From NCBI GenBank assembly GCA_036513415.1, contig DATBZA010000039.1, forward strand, positions 10,749 through 74,748: a stretch of 64,000 nt of DNA. The letters run 5' to 3'. Positions 43,832-52,726 of this stretch are shown here, in pieces (positions within the stretch are counted from its first letter, which is position 1; every line of letters starts with the position of its first letter). The notes beneath the pieces were generated by a model. That model ran no database searches. It worked only from the letters and a program-made list of their open reading frames with translations, and was not told the origin of the DNA. This stretch comes from 40CM-4-68-19 sp036513415 (GTDB taxonomy: Bacteria > Myxococcota > Myxococcia > Myxococcales > 40CM-4-68-19). The translations under genes were made by a program, and so were the position numbers.

Positions 43832-44423
43832 ACCGATTCTGGGCGGTCGGCACGGCCCAGCGGCGGATCGGGTGGGTGAAGTGCGCGTACGGCACCACCA
43901 CCCAGCCGGGCCAGCGGCGCCCGTAGACGTATCCGCGGGGCCCGAGAGGAGACCAGCAGGCGTACCCGTTCACCCACCGCCAGGAGACCCATGCCGGCCC
44001 CCAGACGTAGCCCGGCACCCAGAACCAGCCGAAGCCTCCGCGCCATCCCCAGCGGCCGTAGTGGTAGACCGCCCAGCCCCAAGGAACGGGTGCGGCAAAG
44101 GACCAACCCCAGCCGGTGTTGACCCACCGGCCATCCGCGTAGGGCTGCCAGTCCGGTCCGACGCCGGCGGGGACCCAGACCCGGCCATACTCCGGCGCGT
44201 CCACCCACCGGCCGTACGGCGAAAGCTCCTGTTCGAACGCCCGCTGATCGGGCGCCCGTGGAGGCGGCTCCGCGGACAGTGGGACGGCCTCCAGGTCGTC
44301 TTCGGGGGGAGGCGGCGGCGGCTCGAAGCCGGTCATTTCGTCCTGGGCGTGCGCGGTTCGGAGGGGGACCGCCAGCGCGATCAGGGCGGCGAGCAGGAGG
44401 GGCATCCGGGTGGCGAGCTTCAT
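43728..44423 (-). CDS. Tryptophan-rich exported protein (YXWXPGXW style), antisense inside the rib operon
   Basis: 231 residues with a signal peptide (MKLATRMPLLLAALIALAVP, cleavage after AHA). A Pro/Glu linker is followed by Trp-rich repeats: FEQELSPYGRWVDAPEYGRV, GRWVNTGWGWSFAAPVPWGW, YHYGRWGWRGGFGWFWVPGY and WVSWRWVNGYACW. It ends in a His/Gly-rich tail (GHGGGHRGHGGRH). This is the DUF6600-like family of unknown function, exported. It is the only gene on its strand here, between ribD and ribE, and its 3' end overlaps ribD by about 100 bases. Confidence 0.85.
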   Translation of the reverse strand: MKLATRMPLLLAALIALAVPLRTAHAQDEMTGFEPPPPPPEDDLEAVPLSAEPPPRAPDQRAFEQELSPYGRWVDAPEYGRVWVPAGVGPDWQPYADGRWVNTGWGWSFAAPVPWGWAVYHYGRWGWRGGFGWFWVPGYVWGPAWVSWRWVNGYACWSPLGPRGYVYGRRWPGWVVVPYAHFTHPIRRWAVPTAQNRFIVRSAQPVRAFPTGQARHFEGHGGGHRGHGGRH

Positions 44424-44495
44424 GCTCGTTGGATGTTGGCGCCCGGCGGAGATTCAAGCAAGCGGCACCCTCGGCGCCGGTGTATACCGCCCTGG

Positions 44496-45086
44496 ATGTT
44501 CACTGGGCTGATCGAGGACCTCGGGACGGTCGCCGCGGTCGAGCAGGTGCCCGAAGGTGTGCGCCTGTCGGTGCGGACTCGCCTGGACGGCCTCAGGCAC
44601 GGGGCCAGTATCGCCGTCGACGGGGTGTGCCTGACCGCGCTGGAGCTCAAAGGCGACCGCTTCACGGCCGACGTCAGTCCCGAAACATTGGACCGAACCA
44701 CCCTGGGCGAGCGGAAGGCCGGCGACCGGGTCAACCTCGAGCGTCCGCTGGCGCTCGGCGATCGGCTGGGGGGGCACCTCGTCCTCGGCCACGTGGACGG
44801 CGTCGGGGAGCTGGTCCGGCGAACGGGTGCGGGCGAAGGAGTCCGGATCGAGCTGCGGCTTCCCCAAGGGCTCGCTCCGCTCGTGGTTTCGAAGGGCTCG
44901 ATCGCGCTCGACGGCACCTCGCTCACGGTCAACGAGCTGCTCGACCCCGACCAGGTGGCGCTCTTCCTCATTCCCGAGACGCTGCGCTCGACCACCTGGG
45001 GCATCAAACCCGCTGGGGCCAAGGTGAACGTCGAGGCGGACATCCTGGGCAAGCACGTCGCACGCCTGATGCAGTTCCGGACCTGA
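44496..45086 (+). CDS. ribE: Riboflavin synthase, alpha chain
   Basis: 196 residues. Dismutates two lumazines to riboflavin. MFTGLIEDLGTVAAVEQ and SIAVDGVCLTALEL start the first lumazine-binding repeat, SPETLDRTTLGERKAGDRVN continues it, and the second repeat has SIALDGTSLTVNELLDP and IPETLRSTTWG. Starts about 72 bases after the antisense gene's own start region, so promoter sequences for both lie in 44424-44495. No FMN riboswitch-like sequence is obvious there. Confidence 0.97.
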   Translation: MFTGLIEDLGTVAAVEQVPEGVRLSVRTRLDGLRHGASIAVDGVCLTALELKGDRFTADVSPETLDRTTLGERKAGDRVNLERPLALGDRLGGHLVLGHVDGVGELVRRTGAGEGVRIELRLPQGLAPLVVSKGSIALDGTSLTVNELLDPDQVALFLIPETLRSTTWGIKPAGAKVNVEADILGKHVARLMQFRT

Positions 45087-45097
45087 GGAGCAACGCT

Positions 45098-46318
45098 GTG
45101 GAAGAGAACATCGCCCGCGTCGAGAAAGCCCTCGAGGAGCTTCGCCGCGGCCGCATGGTGATCCTGGTCGACGACGCCGACCGCGAGAACGAAGGCGACC
45201 TCGTGCTTGCGGCCCAGTTCGTCACCCCGGAGGCCATCAACTTCATGGCCAAGCACGCGCGGGGGCTGATCTGCCTGTCGCTCACCGAGCAGCAGGTGAA
45301 GCAGCTCGGGCTGACCATGATGGTGAACGAGAACCAGAGCACGTACAGCACCGCTTTCACCGTCAGCGTCGAGGCCGCCGAGGGCGTCACCACCGGGATC
45401 AGCGCGCAAGACCGCGCGGTCACCGTGCGCGCCGCCATCAATCCCGACGCCCGGCCGGAGGACCTGGTGCGCCCCGGCCACGTGTTTCCCCTCCGGGCCC
45501 GCAAGGGCGGCGTCCTGGTGCGCGCCGGCCAGACCGAGGGCAGCGTGGATCTGTGCCGGCTCGCCGGCCTCACGCCCGCCGGGGTCATCTGCGAGGTGAT
45601 GAACGACGACGGCACCATGGCGCGGATGCCCGACCTCGAGCGATTCGGCGCCCAGCACGGCCTGCACATCCTCGGCGTCGCCGACGTGATCCACTACCGG
45701 ATGCAGCGCGAGTCGCTGGTCCGGCGCGGAGCGGAGGCGCGCGTCCCCACCGAGTTCGGCGGCGAGATGCGCTGCATCGCCTACGAGAACGACGTGGACA
45801 GCGCCCAGCACGTCGCCTTCGTGAAGGGGGCCTGGGAGCCCGACGAGCCGGTGCTGGTGCGGGTCCACTCCAAGTGCCTGACGGGCGACGTCTTCGGAAG
45901 CCGCCGTTGCGACTGCGGTCCGCAGCTGCACCGGGCCCTGCAGATGATCGACGAAGCGGGCAAGGGCGTGCTCGTCTATCTGGACCAGGAGGGGCGCGGC
46001 ATCGGCCTGGTCAACAAGCTGCGCGCGTACAACCTGCAGGACGAGGGGCACGACACGGTCGAAGCCAACGTGAAGCTCGGCTTCAAGGCCGACCTGCGGG
46101 ACTACGGCATCGGAGCGCAGATCCTCAGGGACGTCGGCGTGCGGAAGCTGAGGCTGATGACCAACAACCCGAAGAAGATCGACGGCCTGAAGAAGCTGTA
46201 CGACCTTGAAGTAGTCGAGCGGGTGCCCATCGAGGCTGGGCTGTCGCGGGAAAACGAGGGGTACCTCATGTCGAAGCGGGACAAGATGGGGCACCTGCTC
46301 TCGCTGACGAAGAAGTAA
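45098..46318 (+). CDS. ribBA: Bifunctional DHBP synthase / GTP cyclohydrolase II
   Basis: 406 residues. The N-terminal half makes dihydroxybutanone phosphate (MVILVDDADRENEGDLVLAA, TGISAQDRAVTVRAAI, RPGHVFPLRARKGGVL). The C-terminal half opens GTP to the first riboflavin precursor: zinc cysteines CLTGDVFGSRRCDCGPQLH, then DQEGRGIGLVNKLRAYNLQD and LMTNNPKKIDGL. Both halves look active. A GTG start with GGAG before it; 11 bases after ribE, 12 before ribH. Confidence 0.97.
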   Translation: MEENIARVEKALEELRRGRMVILVDDADRENEGDLVLAAQFVTPEAINFMAKHARGLICLSLTEQQVKQLGLTMMVNENQSTYSTAFTVSVEAAEGVTTGISAQDRAVTVRAAINPDARPEDLVRPGHVFPLRARKGGVLVRAGQTEGSVDLCRLAGLTPAGVICEVMNDDGTMARMPDLERFGAQHGLHILGVADVIHYRMQRESLVRRGAEARVPTEFGGEMRCIAYENDVDSAQHVAFVKGAWEPDEPVLVRVHSKCLTGDVFGSRRCDCGPQLHRALQMIDEAGKGVLVYLDQEGRGIGLVNKLRAYNLQDEGHDTVEANVKLGFKADLRDYGIGAQILRDVGVRKLRLMTNNPKKIDGLKKLYDLEVVERVPIEAGLSRENEGYLMSKRDKMGHLLSLTKK

Positions 46319-46330
46319 GATGTACCCCGC

Positions 46331-46819
46331 ATGAGCCTGGGAACGCCGCCCGATCGGGAATTGTCCGCGCAGGGAATGCGGTTCGCGATCGTGGCCACCC
46401 GCTGGAATCCGGAGATCGTCGACCAGCTCCTGCAGGGGGCGCAGCTGGCGCTCTCCCAGCGCAAGGCGGACGGCGTCGAGGTCCACCGATGCCCGGGCGC
46501 GTTCGAGCTGGGTCCGCTGGCGGCGCGCGTCGCCCGAAAGGGCGGCATCGACGGGATCGTCGCGCTCGGATGCCTGATCCGCGGCGGGACCGACCACTAC
46601 CGCGTGCTCAGCGACGAGGTGGCGCGCGCGCTCGGAGCGCTGGCGATGGAGGGTGGAACCAACCCCCGCCCCCTGGCGGTCGCCTTCGGCGTGCTCACCT
46701 GCGAGACGCTGCAGCAGGCGCAGGAGCGCGCGGATCCACGCGGCGCGGACAAGGGCGGCGAGGCCGCGCTGGCGTGCATCGAGCAGGTCCATGCGTTGCG
46801 GGCCGCTGGAAAGGACTGA
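46331..46819 (+). CDS. ribH: 6,7-dimethyl-8-ribityllumazine synthase
   Basis: 162 residues. Condenses the products of RibD and RibBA into lumazine. FAIVATRWNPEIVDQLLQGA (substrate-binding N-terminal strand), CPGAFELGPLAARVARKGGI, ALGCLIRGGTDHYRVLSDEV with the catalytic His in the TDHY motif, and FGVLTCETLQQAQERAD. It ends directly before nusB's GTG, with no space. Confidence 0.97.
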   Translation: MSLGTPPDRELSAQGMRFAIVATRWNPEIVDQLLQGAQLALSQRKADGVEVHRCPGAFELGPLAARVARKGGIDGIVALGCLIRGGTDHYRVLSDEVARALGALAMEGGTNPRPLAVAFGVLTCETLQQAQERADPRGADKGGEAALACIEQVHALRAAGKD

Positions 46820-47260
46820 GTGGGATCGCGGACCAAAGCGCGCGAATGTGCCCTGCAGGCGCTGTACCAGCTCGACCTGAGCGGCGGGGACCCGCGCGAC
46901 GCCGTCCGGGGCGTGCTCGCGCACTTCGAGGACGCCGATGAGGTCACCGGGCGCTTCGCCGATGAGCTGGTGCGCGGTGTCCAGTCGGAGCGCGGCCAGA
47001 TCGACGCGATCATCCAGCAGAGCAGCACCCATTGGAAGCTGGAGCGCATGGCGCGGGTGGACCGCAACATCCTCCGGCTGGCGGTCTACGAGATCCTCCG
47101 CCGCGCCGACATCCCCCTGCGCGTCACCCTGAACGAGGCGATCGAGCTGGGCAAGAAGTTCGGGTCCGAGGAATCCTCCGCCTTCGTCAACGGCGTGCTG
47201 GATCGGATCGCCCACCTCGAGCTCCCCAACGCCACCCCCAAGCTGGAGAAAAAGGCCTGA
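46820..47260 (+). CDS. nusB: Transcription antitermination factor NusB
   Basis: 146 residues, all-helical. Acts with NusE on boxA RNA to prevent termination in rRNA operons. TKARECALQALYQLDLSGG begins it; VDRNILRLAVYEILRRADIP and VTLNEAIELGKKFGSEESSA are the family motifs. The GTG start follows ribH's stop directly. ribH-nusB order is very common. Its TGA shares a base with the next gene's ATG (TGATG). Confidence 0.97.
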   Translation: MGSRTKARECALQALYQLDLSGGDPRDAVRGVLAHFEDADEVTGRFADELVRGVQSERGQIDAIIQQSSTHWKLERMARVDRNILRLAVYEILRRADIPLRVTLNEAIELGKKFGSEESSAFVNGVLDRIAHLELPNATPKLEKKA

Positions 47261-47937
47261 TGGAACTCACCTTCTTTCCCCTCACGCTCGACGCCATCGA
47301 CCAGGCCGCGGCGGAATCGCTCTGCCTGTTCGTGGGCGCCGACGAGCGGCCGCTCACCGGTCTGGCCGGCCTGGTCGACTGGCGGCTCCTGGCGCGGCTG
47401 TCACGCCTGCTGCGCGGCGGCCAGATCACCGGCGACACCGGCGAGGCCGTTCTCACCTCGCCCGGAGCGCGCCTGGCCTTCCGCAAGATGTTCCTCTTCG
47501 GCATCGGACCTTCCGGGCAGACCGAGGAGCAGCTCCAGCAGCGCGTGGCGCAGGGGCTGCGCAAGCTCGCGGACGCCGGCGTCAGGGACGCCGCCCTGCA
47601 GCTGCCACCGCGGCTCTCGCCGGACGCGGGCGTCCGCACCCTGGTCGAGGAGATGCAGGGACCCGGCCGGGCGGTGGTGTTCGCGGCCGAGCCGCAGAGG
47701 ATGATCGCGGCCCTCTCCAAGGTGTCGCGCGGCCAGGCCCGGATCGAGCAGCGCACCGTGAAGGTCCAGCCTCCCGCCCCCGCGTCGGGCGCGGCGCGGG
47801 AGATCCCCATCGCCCCTGCCATCGATTCCGAGGCGCCGGATGCCGAAGCAGGGGAACGAAAGCCGGCGGTGCCGCCGCCGCAGCGGTACGTGCCGATGCC
47901 GGCGAAGCAGAACGTGTTCAAGAAGAAAAAGAGGTGA
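47260..47937 (+). CDS. Stand-alone protein resembling the N-terminal domain of leucyl aminopeptidases
   Basis: 225 residues. MELTFFPLTLDAIDQAAAES, LCLFVGADERPLTGLAGLVD, SPGARLAFRKMFLFGIGP and AGVRDAALQLPPRLSPDAGV resemble the non-catalytic N-terminal (macro-like) domain of M17 aminopeptidases, but no zinc-binding catalytic domain follows. The C-terminal 70 residues are low-complexity and end KQNVFKKKKR, a basic tail. Coupled to nusB by TGATG, so part of the rib-nusB transcript. Possibly a nucleotide or RNA-binding accessory; function unknown. Confidence 0.75.
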   Translation: MELTFFPLTLDAIDQAAAESLCLFVGADERPLTGLAGLVDWRLLARLSRLLRGGQITGDTGEAVLTSPGARLAFRKMFLFGIGPSGQTEEQLQQRVAQGLRKLADAGVRDAALQLPPRLSPDAGVRTLVEEMQGPGRAVVFAAEPQRMIAALSKVSRGQARIEQRTVKVQPPAPASGAAREIPIAPAIDSEAPDAEAGERKPAVPPPQRYVPMPAKQNVFKKKKR

Positions 47938-48312
47938 TCACGGCCCGCGGCGGATGCGGATGGCGATGTTGCGCCAGCGGGTCTCCTCGGCCAGCACGCG
48001 CCCGGCGGAAGACTCGACCAGGAGCTCGCGCTCCCCGGTCCACACCGTGCGCACCGGCACCGAGCCTGCGGCGATGAAGACGTCGAAGCGCGCCTCGAGG
48101 GGGGAGCCCGAGGGTCGCAGCGCGACATGGGTCGCGACCGTCAGGCCGCAGCGGACTTCGAAGACGTCCGCCTGCGAATGGCCATCGGGCGAACGGGACT
48201 GCCCGACGTCGCGCGACTCGCACTCCGCGGGCGCGGGCGCGCTGCGCCAGAACCAGAGGGTGGCGAACCCGATCGCGAGCATCAGCGCGGAGAGCCCCAG
48301 CAGCAGCCTCAA
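47938..48312 (-). CDS. Small single-pass membrane/periplasmic protein downstream of asnS
   Basis: 124 residues. A TTG start overlaps the asnS stop (TTGA). One N-terminal helix (LRLLLGLSALMLAIGFATLWFW), then an exported domain with two cysteines (ECESRDVGQSRSPDGHSQAD and FEVRCGLTVATHVALRPSG) and a VRTVWTGERELLVESSAGR motif. No family recognised. It is cotranscribed with asnS and converges on the M17-like gene with no gap. Confidence 0.7.
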   Translation of the reverse strand: MRLLLGLSALMLAIGFATLWFWRSAPAPAECESRDVGQSRSPDGHSQADVFEVRCGLTVATHVALRPSGSPLEARFDVFIAAGSVPVRTVWTGERELLVESSAGRVLAEETRWRNIAIRIRRGP

Positions 48313-49610
48313 GGCGTGAGCCGCTCCATCATCCGCGGGAACGGGATGGTCTCGCGAACGTGGTGCAGCCCGCAGATCCACCCCACCGTCCGCTCCACCC
48401 CGAGGCCGAAGCCGGCGTGCGGGACGCTGCCGTACTTGCGCAGGTCCAGGTACCACTCGAAGGCCTCGAGCGGCAGCTTGTGCTCGAGGATGCCTTTCTT
48501 CAGGGTGTCGTAGTCGTCCTCGCGTTGCCCGCCGCCGACGATCTCGCCGTAGCCCTCGGGCGCGAGCACGTCCACTCCGAGCGCGACCTTGGGATCCTTC
48601 GGGTCCTTCTTGAAGTAGAAGGCCTTCATCTCCGCCGGGTAGCGGTGCACCATCACCGGGCGGTCGAACTGCTTGCAGAGGATCGTCTCCTCGTCGCCGC
48701 CGAGGTCGTCGCCCCAGCGGATCGGGTGACCCGCCTTCTGGATGGACTCGATCGCTTGCGTGTAGGTGATGCGGGGGAACGGCTTCTGCACGCGCCGGAG
48801 CGCCTCGACGTCGCGCTCCAGGACGGTCTTCAGCTCCTGCGCATGCTTGGACAGCACCGCCGCCACGATCTCCACGATGAAGTCCTCGGCGAGGTCCATG
48901 TCGCCCTCGAGATCCATGTAGGCGACCTCCGGCTCCACCATCCAGAACTCGGTCAGGTGCCGGCGCGTCTTGCTCTTCTCCGCCCGGAAGGTGGGGCCGA
49001 ACACGTAAGCCTTGCCCACGGCCATGGCCGCCGCCTCGCCGTACAGCTGCCCCGACTGCGTCAGGTAGGCCTTGCCGAGGTCGAAGTACGGCACCTCGAA
49101 CAGGGTGGAGGTCCCCTCGCAAGCGGCCGGAGTGAGGATGGGGGAGTCCACCAGGGTGAAGCCTCGCGAGTCGAAGTAGTCGCGGATGGCCTTGACGATG
49201 GTGTGCCGCACCCCGAGGATCACCCGCTGGCGCGAGGAGCGGAGCCAGAGGTGTCGCTGCTCCTGAAGAAAGCCGACGCCGTGCTCCTTCGGTTGGATGG
49301 GATACCCGGGCTCGCCCTGGAGCACGCGGAAGTCCGTGACGTGCAGCTCGTACCCCGCGGGACTGCGCGGGTCCTTCGCCACCTTGCCCCGCAGCTCGAC
49401 GGAGGCCTCCTGCGGCGCTCTCTCTCCGGCCGCGAATACCGCCTCGGGCACGTCCTTCTTCGAGACCACGGCCTGGATGGTTCCGCTGCCGTCGCGGACC
49501 TGGAGGAAGTGGAGCTTGCCGCTCGAGCGCTTGCCTTGGAGCCAGCCGCGCAAGAGCACCTCGCGGCCATCGTGCGCGGCGATCTCGCGGATGTAGACCT
49601 GCTGCTCCAT
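48309..49610 (-). CDS. asnS: Asparagine--tRNA ligase
   Basis: 433 residues, class II synthetase. N-terminal OB anticodon-binding domain (VLLRGWLQGKRSSGKLHFLQ, VRDGSGTIQAVVSKKDVPEA), then class II motifs: motif 1 around VILGVRHTIVKAIRDYFDSR, motif 2 TFRAEKSKTRRHLTEFWMVE, motif 3 GFGLGVERTVGWI near the C-terminus. Starts with MEQQVYIREIAAHD. It is divergent from leuS over 135 bases. Confidence 0.97.
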   Translation of the reverse strand: MEQQVYIREIAAHDGREVLLRGWLQGKRSSGKLHFLQVRDGSGTIQAVVSKKDVPEAVFAAGERAPQEASVELRGKVAKDPRSPAGYELHVTDFRVLQGEPGYPIQPKEHGVGFLQEQRHLWLRSSRQRVILGVRHTIVKAIRDYFDSRGFTLVDSPILTPAACEGTSTLFEVPYFDLGKAYLTQSGQLYGEAAAMAVGKAYVFGPTFRAEKSKTRRHLTEFWMVEPEVAYMDLEGDMDLAEDFIVEIVAAVLSKHAQELKTVLERDVEALRRVQKPFPRITYTQAIESIQKAGHPIRWGDDLGGDEETILCKQFDRPVMVHRYPAEMKAFYFKKDPKDPKVALGVDVLAPEGYGEIVGGGQREDDYDTLKKGILEHKLPLEAFEWYLDLRKYGSVPHAGFGLGVERTVGWICGLHHVRETIPFPRMMERLTP

Positions 49611-49745
49611 AGGGCGGCGGATACTATTGCCACGCTGCTCGCGCGTCGAGCACGAGGTGGTACATTCGACGACCCTTTCCGCACTCGAGCCCCCCCGATC
49701 TGCCGCACCGCGCTAGAATCGGTCCCTCGCAAGGAGAACCTCACC

Positions 49746-52214
49746 GTGCAGGACCGGTACGACCCGAAGTCGATCGAGCCACGCTGGCAGGAACACTGGG
49801 CAAAGAAAGACCTCTTTCGCGCGGGGGCGCGCCCCGGCGCCCCGAAGAAGTACGTCCTTGCGATGCTGCCGTACCCGTCGGGCGAAATGCACATGGGGCA
49901 CGCGCGCGTGTACTGCATCACCGACGTGCTCGCCCGCTATGCGCGCAAGCGGGGCTTCGACGTCCTGCATCCGTTCGGTTGGGACTCTTTCGGCCTGCCC
50001 GCGGAGAACGCCGCCATCAAGGAAGGGGTCCATCCGGCGGAGCGGACTCCGCGCAACATCGCCTCGTTCAAGAGTGACGTGATCTCGCTCGGCATCTCGA
50101 TCGACTGGTCCACCGAGCTCTCCACCTCCGATCCCGAGTACTACCGCTGGAACCAGTGGTTCTTCCTCCGCATGCTCGAGCGCGGCCTGGTCTACCGGCG
50201 GCGGGCGAAGGTCAACTTCTGCCCGAGCTGCAACACCGTCCTCGCCAACGAGCAGGTGGAAGAGGGCCGCTGCTGGCGCTGCGGGAGCGTGGTCGTCGAG
50301 CGGGAGATCCCGGAGTGGGCCTTCCGCATCACCGCCTACGCGGACAAGCTGCTCGAGGGGCTGAACCGCATCGACTGGCCTGAGCGCGTCGTCGCCATGC
50401 AGCGCAACTGGATCGGGCGCTCCGACGGCCTGGAGATCGACTTCGCCGTGAAGGGCGCCCGGAGGAAGACCTTCCGCGTCTTCACCACCCGGGCGGACAC
50501 GATCTACGGCGCGACGTACATCGCGGCCGCTCCCGACCACCCGCTGGTGATGGATCTGGCGCCGGAGGCCAAGAAAGCCGAGTTGCAGGCGTTCGCCGAG
50601 AAGGTGCGCCGCGCCACCAAGGAGGTGGGGGAGGGCGCCCAGGCGGCGGAGAAGGAGGGCCTCGACACCGGTATCCGGGCGAAGAACCCGTTCACCGGCA
50701 AGGAGATCCCCGTCTGGGTCGCCAACTTCGTGCTCTCGGGCTACGGCACCGGCGCGGTGATGGCGGTGCCCGCGCACGACCAGCGCGACCATGAGTTCGC
50801 GCAGAAGTACGGGCTGCCGATCGTCCCGGTGGTGCGGCCCGCCGACGAGTCCGAGCCGCCCAAGGACAAGGCGTACACCGACTACGGCGTGCTCTTCGAT
50901 TCGGGCGAGTTCTCCGGCATGCCTTCGGAGCAGGCCCGACTCGCCATCGCCGCGGAGGCGCAGCGGCGGGGAATCGGAAAGCCGGCGGTGAACTACCATC
51001 TGCGCGACTGGGGCGTGTCCCGGCAGCGCTACTGGGGAACGCCGATCCCGATCGTGTACTGCCCGAAGGACGACCCGGAGGGAAAGGGCATCCCGGTCCC
51101 GGACTCGCAGCTGCCGGTGGAGCTGCCGGACATCGACGTCAAGGAGGTGCTCACCGGCATGGGGGACCCGCCGCTCGCGAAGGTGGCCTCGTGGGTGAAC
51201 ACGGAGTGTCCCATCTGCGGTGGCCCGGCGCGCCGGGAGGCCGAGACGATGGACACCTTCGTCGATTCGGCCTGGTACTGGGCGCGCTATCTCGACCCGC
51301 ACAACTCGCGCGAGCCGTTCTCGCGGGCGAAAGCGGACCGCTGGCTGCCGGTGGACGTGTACGTCGGCGGGCCCGAGCACGCCGTGTTGCACCTGCTCTA
51401 CTTCCGCTTCTGGACCAAGGTGATGCAGGAGCTCGGGCTGTGCGGGATCGACGAGCCGGCGCAGAAGCTCGTCACCCAGGGGATCGTCAAGGGGCGCGAC
51501 GGCGAGAAGATGTCGAAGAGCAAGGGCAACGTGGTCTCGCCCCGCGAGATCATCGAGGAGTTCGGCGCCGACACCGCGCGCCTGTTCATCCTCTTCGCCG
51601 CGCCGGCGGAGAAGGACATGGACTGGTCCGACGAGCAAGTGCAGGGGCAGCACCGCTTCCTCGGCCGCGTCTGGCGGCTCGTCCAGGCCAGCCTCCCCAG
51701 GATCGCGGGCGTGAAGGCGGGCGGAGCGCCGGACGAACTGAGGCGAAGGACCCACAAGACGATCCTGAAGGTGACGCAGCAGCTCGAGCGGCTTCAGTTC
51801 AACACGGCGATCTCGTCCTTGATGGAGCTGTCGAACGCGGCGATGGACTGGACGGGCGAGCCGGGCTCCCTGCGAGAGTCCCTCGAGGTGCTCGTGCAGC
51901 TGCTCTCGCCGCTTGCTCCGCACGTCGCCGAGGAGCTGTGGCGCGAGCTAGGACACGAAGCCGACGGGGTGGAGCTGGGGGTGTCGCCGTGGCCGGTGGC
52001 CGATCCTGCCCTGGTGATCGATGACGCCTACCAGATGGCGGTCCAGGTGAACGGCAAGCTGCGCGGCGAGGTGCAGGTGGCGGCGAGCGCCGACGACGCC
52101 GAGATTCGCGACATGGCCGCGCGAGATCCCAAGGTGGCGGGCTGGCTGCAAGGGAAGACCGTGAAGAAGGTGGTCGTGGTCCCCAAGCGGCTGGTGAACT
52201 TTGTCGTCGCTTGA
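49746..52214 (+). CDS. leuS: Leucine--tRNA ligase
   Basis: 822 residues, class I. The HIGH-type motif is PYPSGEMHMGHARVY (about residues 42-56), the CP1 editing domain lies at about 220-410 and KMSKS at 588-592. CPSCNTVLANEQVEEGRCWR and CPICGGPARREAETMDTFVD carry zinc cysteine pairs. A GTG start is preceded by AAGGAG. A TAGAAT -10-like sequence at 49714-49719 without an obvious -35 may serve the promoter. Its last 14 bases overlap the LptE-like gene. Confidence 0.98.
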   Translation: MQDRYDPKSIEPRWQEHWAKKDLFRAGARPGAPKKYVLAMLPYPSGEMHMGHARVYCITDVLARYARKRGFDVLHPFGWDSFGLPAENAAIKEGVHPAERTPRNIASFKSDVISLGISIDWSTELSTSDPEYYRWNQWFFLRMLERGLVYRRRAKVNFCPSCNTVLANEQVEEGRCWRCGSVVVEREIPEWAFRITAYADKLLEGLNRIDWPERVVAMQRNWIGRSDGLEIDFAVKGARRKTFRVFTTRADTIYGATYIAAAPDHPLVMDLAPEAKKAELQAFAEKVRRATKEVGEGAQAAEKEGLDTGIRAKNPFTGKEIPVWVANFVLSGYGTGAVMAVPAHDQRDHEFAQKYGLPIVPVVRPADESEPPKDKAYTDYGVLFDSGEFSGMPSEQARLAIAAEAQRRGIGKPAVNYHLRDWGVSRQRYWGTPIPIVYCPKDDPEGKGIPVPDSQLPVELPDIDVKEVLTGMGDPPLAKVASWVNTECPICGGPARREAETMDTFVDSAWYWARYLDPHNSREPFSRAKADRWLPVDVYVGGPEHAVLHLLYFRFWTKVMQELGLCGIDEPAQKLVTQGIVKGRDGEKMSKSKGNVVSPREIIEEFGADTARLFILFAAPAEKDMDWSDEQVQGQHRFLGRVWRLVQASLPRIAGVKAGGAPDELRRRTHKTILKVTQQLERLQFNTAISSLMELSNAAMDWTGEPGSLRESLEVLVQLLSPLAPHVAEELWRELGHEADGVELGVSPWPVADPALVIDDAYQMAVQVNGKLRGEVQVAASADDAEIRDMAARDPKVAGWLQGKTVKKVVVVPKRLVNFVVA

Positions 52215-52695
52215 GAGGAGGCGGCACCGCCCGGCAATCGGGCTGCTGCTCGCGGCCGCGCTGGGCTGCGGTTACGCGCCCGTGCGCGGCAAGGCGGCGC
52301 AGGGGCTGCGCGTCGCTCCCGTCAAGAACAACACCGCTCAGGCCGAGGCCGGGGGCATCTTCGCCTCCGAGCTGCGGCGCGAGCTGGCCGGACGAGGCCG
52401 CCTGGAGCCGGAAGGATCCAGCGCGCCGGAGCTGGCGGCGGAGCTGGTCGCGCTGCGGTCACTGCCCAGCGGGGTGGGTGCGGAAGGGGGAGCCGCGTCG
52501 TACCGGGTGGACGCCGAGCTGCGGGTGCGGGCCCCCGGGTACGAGGATGCGGTGGTCGGTGGCGAGGACTATTTGACCGGCGTGGACGTCCTCGGCACGG
52601 AAGCGAATCGCCGCGCTGCGCTGCGCAGGCTGGCGAGGGCTCTGGCTGCCGAGGCGATCGAACGCTACGAGGTCAACGAGCGCTTCAGCCGCTAG
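52201..52695 (+). CDS. lptE: LptE-like lipoprotein (LPS assembly)
   Basis: 164 residues. TTG start inside the end of leuS; signal peptide GLLLAAALGC with lipobox ALGC, then CGYAPVRG, the pattern of LptE (the plug-like partner of LptD). The rest is the expected alpha/beta sandwich (LRVAPVKNNTAQAEAGGIFA, YRVDAELRVRAPGYEDAVV). leuS-lptE order is common in Proteobacteria, which supports the call. holA normally comes next but is not here; rpsT on the other strand follows. Confidence 0.8.
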   Translation: MSSLERRRHRPAIGLLLAAALGCGYAPVRGKAAQGLRVAPVKNNTAQAEAGGIFASELRRELAGRGRLEPEGSSAPELAAELVALRSLPSGVGAEGGAASYRVDAELRVRAPGYEDAVVGGEDYLTGVDVLGTEANRRAALRRLARALAAEAIERYEVNERFSR

Positions 52696-52726
52696 CCGCG
52701 GCTACAAACCAGGTCATGAGACGCGT

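Noticed and set aside
44424..44495. FMN riboswitch before ribE
   Set aside because: The interval is only about 70 bases, too short for the roughly 120-base aptamer, and no RFN-type conserved words are seen.
44420..47215. 931-residue minus-strand frame across ribE-ribBA-ribH-nusB
   Set aside because: Shadow of the rib genes; no family-like sequence, only the Ala/Gly/Arg/His-rich composition of antisense high-GC DNA.
49713..51923. 736-residue minus-strand frame
   Set aside because: Antisense to leuS, which has intact class I motifs.
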